From positions 5,107,501-5,171,500 of the forward strand of contig CM029123.1 in assembly GCA_016859345.1 (NCBI GenBank): a stretch of 64,000 bases of DNA. The letters are read 5' to 3'. A program made the position numbers and the translations under genes. The stretch is from Istiophorus platypterus. Lineage: Eukaryota; Chordata; Actinopteri; Istiophoriformes; Istiophoridae. Under the pieces are notes generated by a model. That model worked only from the letters and a program-made list of their open reading frames with translations, ran no database searches and had not been told where the DNA came from. Shown in pieces: positions 45,474-57,100 of this stretch (position 1 is the first letter of the stretch; each line of letters begins with the position of its first letter).

Positions 45474-48400
45474 ATGGTGCTTCATCGGGCCATCAAGGCG
45501 TCTCGAGCAGGGGACCTTGCAACCCTGAGGGAGCTGGCATCTTCTGGTCACTTCTCAGCAGCCATCACTGATGCTCAAGGCGCCAGCCCAGTGCACCATG
45601 CAGCCAGGTGCGGACGCCTGGAGTGCCTGCAGTTCCTGGTGAGCGAGCTGGGTCTAGCAGCCAATTCCCGGGCCTTCAATGGGGCTACGCCGGCACATGA
45701 TGCAGTAGCCACTGGCCACATCCGAGAGCTGCAGTGGCTGGTGGACCAAGGTGCCTGCAACATTGAGGTAAGTTTTATCCAGTGGGAACAATGTCTACAT
45801 AGAGACAGCGAAACCTACCCTGGTAGTTCAGATGCCTTGGAGAGATGCCACATGTCCAGCTTTCCTGGTCATTTCTTCTGAATGAGATGTTTTCCAGTCA
45901 AAATTCAGTTGATGGCTTTAGCTGGTCATTTAACTGATCCCAGAGAGCAGTTACATCACTACAGTTGTAAAAGCTACTGTACATTACCTCTCCAAATGTA
46001 TTACTAGCCAATTACATCACACGGTGTCAAATTACTGGGTATCCATTAGTATTATGTAGCATGTGTAATTAGGTCCAGTTGCTTGAGAGGAGCTCCCACT
46101 AATCTTAGCTATTTGTTAAGTAGAGTCAAGCCTGCCTACATCTCATGTTTCTCAAAATTAAATAACAGCATTATGATTGAATTTGCAGAATCTTGGCTGT
46201 AATTTAAGAAGAAAAATGAAATTTTTCATCTCATAGTTTCTTACTGTTAACCGAGACAACCACATGTCTTAACTGGTGATCCTCATAAGTATCTTTGCTG
46301 TAGCTTTGGAAAAGAAATACTGTTTAATACTGTATCTCGCACCTAGTCCTTTGTATGTATGGGTAATGAAACCCATTTGATGTGTCCTGATGATCAAGCA
46401 TAATCAATTTCAATTTGTCTCCGTCTCACTCCATCTAACTGTAATTGGTGTGAATGTCTCCAGGATAGGGATGCTGCTGGTGCCACGGCCCTTCACCTTG
46501 CAGCTCGGTTTGGTTGTGTGGAGGTCATTAAGTGGCTGCTTTCTGTTGGAGGAGTGGCAGAGGTGGAGACTAACTGTGGAGCGGTTGCTGCTCACTATGC
46601 TGCAGCCAAAGGGGACCTCACCTGTTTGAAACTACTGGTTCAGCAGGCACCAGGGTGAGTACACAGCACTTGCTTTCACTGGTGGCGTCCCTTGGACTGA
46701 AATCCCTCAATAACTATTAGATGGATTGCTATGAAAAATATAATACATCCATTTGTGGTCCTCAGAGGATGAATTCCACTGACTTTGGTGACCCTCTGAC
46801 TTTTCGTCTAGTGCCACCTTGAGGTTGACTGTTGTGGTTCAGGGCAAGACATCTTGGCTACTATTAGATTGGATTCAAACAGCTTTGCAAATCATCTGAC
46901 TTCTTCTCTAGCAGTACCAGCAGGTCAAAGTTTTCACTTATCCTATCAAGTATCTCAACATCTACAGCATGGACTGACACGGAATTTGGTTCAGATATTC
47001 ACAGAGCACAGATGATGTATCCTGCTGACTTTGGTGATCCACACACTTTTCCTCTAATACCGCCATGAGGTTTACTTTTTAGCTCATTACTGAAATAGCT
47101 CAAAAACTATTATTACCAACAACCAACCATTAAGTTTACACATTCTTTGTCCCCTCAGGACCAACTGTAACAATTTTGGTTATCAGAATTTTCATCTACT
47201 GCCATCATCTGTTCAGATTTTATTTTATCAAATCTGTTGGTTCATGACTGAGTGTCCACGGCATTTCCTTTAGCCTCAAATCTACTTTGTGTTTAGTGCT
47301 AGATAGCAAATGTTTGCATGCTAATATGCTATAAGCATAGTAAACCTTATACCTGCTAAACATCAACATGCCAGCACTACCGTTGTAGCATTTTATCAGG
47401 CTGATGTGAGCATTTAGCTTGAGTACAGCCTCACAGAGCCACTAGTATGGCTGTAGAATTTTAGTTTAGTTCTTGGAAAGACTCAGCTATTCCCTGAATG
47501 TCAAAAATCTTTCTGTTCATTATGCTGCCACTGGCTGATGTTGCTGAAGTGATGGTAACTGTTTTGGGATGTTGAAGAAGTAGACCAGTAGGCAGAAATC
47601 AGTGGGAAAAACTGGTGTTTGTTAACCATAGTGTTAATTGGACAATGGCAAAAAAGATTAAAGCAATACACAGCAAGTTGCTACCCACTTACTTGCTATA
47701 ATATATTTTTTATAATAATAATATTATTATTTGAACTACTCCACAATCTTTCCATGCACCACCTGGTAACTGCACAAATACCCTCTTGGTTACCAACTCC
47801 CCGAGTTCGGCAATCTTTGGTTTAGAAGACATAAACCTGTTATTCATTTTTTTCAAGCTGATAAATTAACAAATTAACTGAAAAAGGGCTAAAATTAATC
47901 ATTTTAAAAAACTATTGGGAAAAGGGACTTCCTGAAATGAGTGGAATGGGGAATGGGAAATCAGTGGTAACCATTAGAATAAGGGACACCCTCTTTTGCT
48001 CTCTGTGAACTGTGATCAGGAGCCTGTGGGAGCCAGTCCCCCCCCCCCCCCCCCCCAGATGAATTAATTTCTGTCCCCTCTTCTAAACCTTAGACATTGG
48101 CACTTACTAAGGACTAGATAACGATCTTTCTGCTTCATCCCTGTGTTATAGGAGACCATGGCTGTAATTTGCATGATGCATGGTGGAATCAGATCATCAC
48201 GTGACAATCGGTAACCTGTGAATAAAACATGCCTGGACGCTGTCGCTCACATGTCAGTCTTGTAGCTGTTGAACAGTACGTGCAGCAGTGTAAATGCAGC
48301 CCTGCTCTATCTGACATGCTATAATTAGTAAAAATGTCTTTGGACCTCATTTTTCAACAGGGATCGAAAATCTTAAAAAGAAACGCGCGGTCTGAGGTGC

Positions 48401-51400
48401 AATTGAGGAGTCTTGTTGGAGAAAGCCATAAGATTCTAATATTTGTTTTACCGCATCCATCTGCATCATGGAGTACTCCGAATATACTCCAAATTTTAAT
48501 CGATTCCTGTCATGGGCAAAAATACCGTAAAAATAAAGAGTTTACCAGCTGATGCATTTTCTCAGTTTTTAAATGGTAGTTTAAAACAAAAGGTACCTTC
48601 CAGAACAACTTCGCCATCTTTGCTTTACTACATAGATTCCATACCCAAAAACAGCTTGGAAAATAAGTGGTGATGGGGTCTTTGCCATCAGACTTTAACC
48701 TTGATCAGCATAGGCTGGTTAGTATCACTTTTTTTTTAAATACTTCATGTGCTTGTACACGATTTCTTGTAAAAATCTGAATTAAAGATCCCGATTTATC
48801 CACATTAACCATTTATGATTTTTTTTAATCTTTAATTTGTTTTCATTGACTTTGCTCTTTTGTTGTTGTTTTTTCTACCACTACTACTACTAACATTAAT
48901 GATAATGACATATTCTAACAATAGGACTGCAAGTTTTCATTGTGATACATAGTTTGGATGCCTAGATTTGTGTTGCTGATTAGAAAGATAGATCGATGGC
49001 TGATACTGTTAACCTAACCTTATGCACCTGTGTTGTTGTTGAATGTTGGAATACAGGTGTGTAAACCACCAGACAGGTAATGGTGCTACCCCGCTGTACT
49101 TGGCCTGCCAGGAAGGGCATCTGCCTGTTGTAGAGTACCTTGTCAAGGACTGTGGGGCTGATGTCCACCTGAAGGCTCACGATGGCATGACCTGCCTGCA
49201 TGCTGCTTCTCACATGGGCCACCAAACTGTGGTGGTGTGGCTGGTCAGTAGAGAAATTCAAATTTATGTTACATCATTATGAAGTGTTTCCTGTGTCGGT
49301 TGTTTTATTTAGTCTTTTTTCCATCAACTCCGAATAGTTGACCTGTACCGATGTCAGCCTGTCCTGCCAGGACAGAGATGGAGCGTCTGCTCTGCACTTT
49401 GCTGCCAGCAGGGGGCACTATTGCATCTTGGAGAGGCTGCTTCACATGGGTTCAAAGGTCATCAAGGATTACTGGGGAGGGACCCCACTTCATGATGCTG
49501 CAGAGAATGGAGAGCTGGAGGTTGCGCCTAACCTTTCCTCCTGCTGTTGTTATTGTTTTTTCTTAACTTAATTAAAAAAAAGGCTGTATTACTAAATGAT
49601 ACATATTGTTGTTTCTTCTTTCACTCATATTGTCCTATTCCTTCTTTCAGTGCTGTAAAATCCTGTTAGCCAATGAAGCAAACCCCTCAGATCAAGATAT
49701 TGATGGGTTGACAGCCGCAGACCTGGCAGAGTACAATGGACACTATGAATGTGCCAGATATCTCCGTGCCATTGAGAAAAACGTAAGCACCTACAGTATA
49801 GCAGTACTATACTGTATACCTATAGTATAGCAGTGTGAATAACATTATATTTTATTTTGCACATCAAATCTGTCCTGTTTTCTTCCACTCAGCCTGACTG
49901 CTTTGCTCTCAGTTTAAGAGGTCTAAAAGTGGAGGACTATTGCTTTGGTGTTTAATAAGGTATTGCAGGCTATGATGCTATGAGTGCTGGAGGAGATTCT
50001 TTCATTCTCAGTTTGCCACAAAGGACTCTCTGAGATTAGCTCTTTTGTTTTGTGCAGATAGCACGAAACTCCTTAATGTAACTGATGAATATTTTAGTAT
50101 TAACACCTTGTTTATGCTGTTGTTGCTTGTTGTTCAAGTCGGGCTTCAGAGCAGTAGAGTGCCCAGTGTTTAATTCAAATTAATACAGTCATTTTGGCAT
50201 GTACAGCCTGCTTTGATATTTTATATTTGTTTTTCTTTCAAAAGGCTACATAATAAGCAGGAATGCAGTTGATACTGATACTGAACTTTAAGAACTGATT
50301 TTTAAATAGGAAACACTGAATACTGTTAGCTGAAAGATCTTATGGGGACCACTCTCCCAGCACGCTTGTTGAACCTTAAAGCTTTACAGCTGCCCACCAG
50401 CAGCCTCTCCTTGTTTCTTCCTATCACACTTGACTGACCGCCTATAGCACAACCTGCACAGCGATGTACACAGAGTAACAAAAAGCCTTCTGCCAGTAGA
50501 GGCCATCAATAAGTCAGTGGAGAAGAGCAGCACTCTTACATGAAGAGGATGATGATAGGGAGCCAGCGAGGCGTGGCTGCTGAGTTCCCCTTCAGAAATA
50601 ATCCTGCCATCAACAATGAAGAGCTAATTATCGCAGGGGCCGCTGTGGCACCAAACACACCCGGAGCCGCCGCCAGCTAAGGGCCTATCAGTTACCCCTC
50701 TCCAGCAGCTCAGGTGGAGGGCCCAGGGGCTGAGCCCGTTATGAGATCCATGAGCTTAAGTTTCAGTGTTTTCACCATTCTGATGCCTTGAACCAGCAAC
50801 ACTATCCCTTTGTGGACTTGAAGAGCAGGATGTCATTGGCTTCAAACACACGTTTGATTGTGTGTCATGTTTTTTCCAGGGACCAGCAAGTGCTATGATT
50901 GTCACCTCTGGATACTGTGTAATGTTGGTAGCAGACAGAATAGTGTATTATGTTTCTTGGCAATGTAAGAGTTGGATACACAAACTGAGTCTAGATGTGA
51001 GCAAAGGTGTCATCTGATAGAGAACCTGGAATAGTAGTTAATTGATTTAAATCCTGAGAATATTTGGAGAGCAGACTACTGCGCTGTATGTAATGCTTTG
51101 AAAGCCACCGTACCAGAGATGAGTTGCACAAAGAGACGTGCTTTAATTACATTTCTGGTGGTGTTTCACATTTGTAAAGTGCTGCCTAGATCACAGGTTT
51201 CATCAGTTCTAAAGTGTCAGTCAGATAATCTCATTTCCTAGCAGTGACCTAAATGGATTGGGACATTGACCGGAGAGAGCTGCGTATTTGGCCTCCCTGC
51301 ATGTTTGGATCACTCACAAGGAGGTCAGACCCGTTCAGAGCTGTCAGCCTCTCTTCCTCATCTTGCATCTCTGGAACAGCTGCAATCAAATAAACAGTGT

Positions 51401-54021
51401 GTAGTGTGAGGTTTACTTCACACGCATTTGTGGCTTTTGCTCTCTGCTCACGGTGATCAGGAAAAAGATACCATTGTTTGAGAATGGTATTTTTAGAATA
51501 CTTGGACAAAGGACACACATTGTTTTCTTTGACTCCATCACTACATTTCTCAAAATTTGCAGATCTCATTTGGTTGTGGGCTGTTTTTCAGACAATAGAA
51601 AATAGTATTGATAGGCCAGTGTATAGTTAGAATGTGTCAAACAATGTAATTTGCTCACTGTAAACATCCCTCCTTTTATACTGGCCCTGAAGAAATCCAT
51701 TCCAAAATCAATTTCAGTTAGTATACTGTATATCATGATATCACTTGATTTGTTTAAAACAGACAGCTAAAGCCTCTTATTAACTTCAGATAAAGCGTGG
51801 AATGATTTTTTGCACAGGAGGACTGTGGATTTCCATCACTTCCATTGAAAGTGCATTATGAAGGGATCTCTAAATGGCAAGTATGAACAGGAGGAACAAT
51901 TAAGGAAAGTATATCCTGTTGAGATGTTTTTATAGGCACCTGTTTATTGTTTTAAGACAGACTTCAAAACCTTGTGACTCTATCCTTTAATGAATGAATT
52001 CAGCCATAAAAACCTGAAAAACTGCCATACTTTGTCACAGTCTTTGTTGTTGTCAGCTTTTCCACATTAACAGTAAAAGCCATTGATGCAGGCTTACGGT
52101 GTCACATTGTGTTTCTGCTGTCACATTTTACTAAACATTCCAGGTAGATTTTACCTCCCCCCTCCCAAAATAAAAAATGTCTGATGAATTAGCTCCTCCA
52201 ATTGTCCCAAGTGGAAAAATCCCCTAAACACACATGGATAAGATTTCTCTTTTCCAGCTGCTCTGACAGGTCTTCCGTTAACCTCCCTTCGTGCAGCAAC
52301 GTGGCCGCCGGTTTGTCCATGCATTAGTGACATTACTGGCCATCCTATCCTTTCCCTTAATTATTAACAGGATTCTCCGATCAGATTTTATTGTTTATTG
52401 CCTGGCGGCCCTTGGCCACAGGCAGAGATGCTGATGATGGTGTCAAACGAGTGGTGGGCGATCTTAAGATAGCTTCACATCCTCAGCCCGGTGCAGCTCT
52501 CCTGGATACCTGGCTGCACCTGCATCAGTCAGTGCATCCGGGGTTTTCGCTGTGCGGTATGCGCTCAGAGAGTTTTTTATGATCAAGGTTAGTGAGTTTT
52601 AGGTTGGTGTTTTTATTGCTTTTTTGTGCTTTGTTACCTTATTTTTCTTCAAGAATTTGTTTATAAGTAAGTTACTGGATGGGTTGAGTAACTATTTTTC
52701 AAAGTTTATTCATTTCAATTCAAGACACCCTACCTGGGAGATGTTTTGGCAGTGTTTTACCTATTTTCTGATCAGTTATGGGCTTTTATGATTAGGCATG
52801 TCTCATGGTCCAGGCTCTTGACCTTACTATAGCTTGTCATTGTTTATTTTTGCAAACTGGAAATGATTTAGTCTCCTTTTATGAATCTAGCACTGTTTCT
52901 AAATATACTTTCTGTTCCAGTAGTTGTTACAGTATTTACAGATGTAAATGTTGGTGTAAAGATTGTGTTCGTCAATTATTAGCCCCACAAGCATTTACCT
53001 CCAAGCAGGAAACCTGAGAGTATTTTAACATGTGAGTTGACATGTATTTACACTTTAGTGTTCTGTGTATAATGTACACCCGCTGTATACATTCCACGCT
53101 GCAATTTATCACCAAGAACATGAATATTTCACGTGGAAACAGGTTGTTTCAGTGATTGATTCCAGAGCGCAGAATTACAAGACATGTTTCTTAAATACAC
53201 ATGGTGTTCTGAAATACTTAAACTCTCTCACGGCTTGACCCACAGGGACCACAGATTACTGGTACTGCATGTCTGACAATGAGACAGCACTGAGTAGCTG
53301 TTTCTTAACTCTTGGCTCCTAATCTGTAGTGATCAGGGTCTTTGTGGTCTTTGATAGAGGGAGAGTGGATCCAGGCACAAACCGGGTTAGGCTATCTATA
53401 TCTGCGTGGCAACTGTGATGGGGTGCTGATGAAAAGCAAATGTTCTCTGGCCACTGGGTCCAATTAAGCACATACACATGAGGACTGGTTTACTGTAGCT
53501 TTCAGGACATTGAACTGTTATGAGAAGGGTCACGAAGGAATCAGGCTCCTTCTCCCCTTTCCCCAGCCCCCTTGTTTATCTGTTTATGGATTGCACAACT
53601 TCGGGGAAGTTTATTCTTCCGCCTGAGCAGTGTCACAGCGTATTCCGTGCTGTTCGACATCAAAGTGTGAGAGGAAATGGCAGGGACCACCTCATGGACA
53701 TAAAGCACAACAGCATGCAGCGGTATACTAGGGCTGCCTTTGATGTTTTGCTTACTAATAATGTCCTTGAAGAGCTGAATTTGATATGTATTCTGCATGG
53801 AGTGCATTAGGACAATGCAGGTTCATTAAGGAGGATCTAAATGTTTCCATAAATCCTACATCCTCCCTACAGTGGTGTGAAATGCTGCCAATTATTCAAG
53901 GTTGCTTACCATCCCTTACACTTGTTTTCTTCTTGTGTCTCTCATAGTGCAAGTCCTCAGACATTTTTAATAATTTTGTTTAACTTGTTTTGTTTTTATA
54001 TATATATTATATTATATATAT

Positions 54022-54101
<80 letters not shown>

Positions 54102-57100
54102 ATACACGCACAATATATCTCCTCCAGATGTAACTATCTCTTAAATCTCCTAAAAACCTGCTCTATTTCTACCATATATTGTATGTTTCTACCTTTAGGA
54201 AGAATCAAATACAAATACAAATTACTGTTCTTACCCTCACATTTACCTGAAATGATTGTGTTGAGTAACAAATATTGTGTCTTTTGCAAAATGAAAAAGA
54301 GAAACAACCTTCTTCAGGTCATTATTTTCAGTAAAATAATCAAAAATGTCTCTTTTTGTCACTTGACTCCTCTTACATTAGTGGTGAATTGTAATAGTGA
54401 GACTCAGGTCAAAGTCCCGACTTTAGATTAACATTATCTTAACATTCTAAGGTTCAGTAATATACTTAGAAATTTATGCAAAGGAAATCCAAAATAAATA
54501 AGGAAAGAAATAAAAGTGTCACTCATGTAAGATCTGTGATGATAATGAACGACAAAAATATGTATTTATAAAGTAAATGATGGCCTCTCTGTGATTCCTT
54601 TTATAGTTTTTCTACACTGAGTTGATGCAATTCTGCCAGTCATGTTCTGACATTGAAAATTCAGTCATGCAGTGATCTCAAATACAAATACATTCTCTTA
54701 CATCTGTTATAGTTCTCTTTTCACTCAGTTTACTTTTTACACAACCTTCACATAGAAACCATGATTTACTAAAAAATTAACTCAAGTGCAGACACTTGAT
54801 TTCACCTGAATTTCTTCTGTTTATGGATTCTTCAAATTTTTCAAAAACTATCACTTGGTCTCAAGAATGAACTGATTAGATCATCGTGACTGTGTCCATT
54901 CAGGAATTCATACACTAGTTATGATAAAATACACTTAAAACCTTTCATTAATTTCCCTCAAGTTCTTCACTACAAATATTATATGAGTCTAGACAGACAT
55001 GGATGTGAACTGTTGGACTTGAAAGAGCTAAAACTGGCCTGGTTGGTGGAGGCGTATAACCACAAGGCTGACATTCTAGTTTGTTACAGTATTTTTTTTT
55101 CAGAAAACAGTATGTGATTTTGTTGATTGTATGAGGGGTTTTAAAAACACAGTGCCTGTTGGAGCATGTATTTGCTGTTTTCCATTAGAAAACTCTGTGT
55201 TTGTCTCAACAATTCTCAGAGTTGCAAAACAAAAAATATGAATCCTTGATTTGCCCTGTCAGCTGGATTCCTATGATTTTACCACAACTTATAAATTGCA
55301 ACATATTTGTCCCCCATGGTCTTCAAAGTGTTAATTGTGACTATGATATTTGCAGACAGTCTGTGCAGATAAGCCTACTGAGGTAATCTCTCCGCTGGAG
55401 GAGGAGGAGGAGAGGCCAACTGTTATATTGCAGCGCAGCAGAGAAGACTACTACAGCTGCCTGAGTGACACCTGCAGCTCCAGTCACAGCAGTAGCACAC
55501 CCATGGATAGTTTAAAGGTAAACCCTGAGTTGAGGTTTTTTATCTGTTTGTTTGTTTGTTTGTTTTTTAACCAGGTTTTTCATCCTTTTTACTATTTCAT
55601 ATTACAACACAAAGCAAATGCGCTCTGTTTTCCAAACTAGCAACCTGAGAGTGAGGAGTCCCTGCAGGCCAGATACCCTACTCCTGACACTCCTTTTGCT
55701 TCAGCTTCTTCCAAACTTGTCCAGCCAGAGAAAACTACTGCCAGCAGAATAGAGCAGGTTCAGATTGCAACATCTGGTGAGCGGAATTTCTTTTTCTCTA
55801 ATTTAATACCTCTTTAATCACTTTAGATATGCAACAAGGTATTTAGTGGTTACTGTAAGTCCCTGCTCAATGAAAAATAATATGTGTTATTAAGCTGTAT
55901 TGAAATGAGTAAGACATGGAGTGGCTATGATTTGTATTTCAGTAATTAAAGGTTTCAATCAGCTCAAGGCAGCAGGGAGTAAGATAAATGTCTCTGCTGA
56001 TAAGACAATGTTGCCTGATGCAAATCTCCTGGCTGAAAGAAAACTTCTTGGGGACATGAAGTCCATTAAATCTTTGAGGCAATCAGGGATATCAGGAGTC
56101 TTCACTGGACAAGCAGTAAGCAAAAAATAAGCTTTTCTATTTTGTACATTCTTCCTTTGGAAGTGCTTTTTTCCTTTCTTTAGCCAAAAATGCTGATACT
56201 TAGAATATCATTGCTGTGTCCCCTGCAGAATAAAGTGGTCGTCCTACCCACTGAGGAGGCAAACCTGTCGGACATCGACTACTTGGTGCCCACCCATGAC
56301 GAGAGAGGCCGTCCCATTGCTGAGTGGAAGAGGCAAGTCATGGTGAGACAGCTACAAGCCAGGCTGCTGGATGAGGAGGATCAGAGGAGGAAGGTAACCA
56401 CGTTCTAAAAATGGTTAGATTATTAATCTCCTAAGCTTTTAATGTTTATCTAGATCTTATGAATCTTTTGTAATAATAATGCATTTTCATGAAAAGCTTG
56501 GATCCATGAACTACAGGATGATCAGACTTTTTGCTACAGTGTTTTAGTCCAATTCAATAAGATTCTTTTTATCTGTAATTATCGAGATCATCATATCATC
56601 TTAGCACATCTTGAGTTCTATAAGAGCTCAAAGATTAAAATTGGGCATGATTCTGCTGCAGTATGGCCCATTTTTCAATTTGTTTTGGCATATAGTGCTT
56701 GGATTAGAAAAAAAAGGGGAAGAAGAAAAAAAAAAGCTTTTTAGCTTTTTTAATTGCATATAACAAGTCACTGAACACAAAACACATTGCAAGTCAGGTC
56801 ATATTTTTGGGGTTTGGATCATAGTTTTACAGTATCTTTTTCTTCTCACGCCCAAGCAATTATAAATGTTAAAAAAAAAGACTTTGAATATTACATGCTG
56901 CATTTTTATCTCGCTTCTCTAAAAGGAAAATGGGAACAGATATGCCAAAGTCAGCTGGAGGTACTCCCAAGCCCACAATGCCATCCTGGGGCCCTCTGGT
57001 GAGCTGCTTACTGAGGATGACCTCATCTATCTGGAGCAGCAGATTGCCAACGTCTCCATGCAGAGGAACTGTGAAGGCTATGAGCTGGAGCTGGCACGTC

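Noticed and set aside
53877..54431. 184-codon frame
   Set aside because: Its middle is a TA/CA microsatellite and the ends are AT-rich intron; no domain or codon bias was seen.
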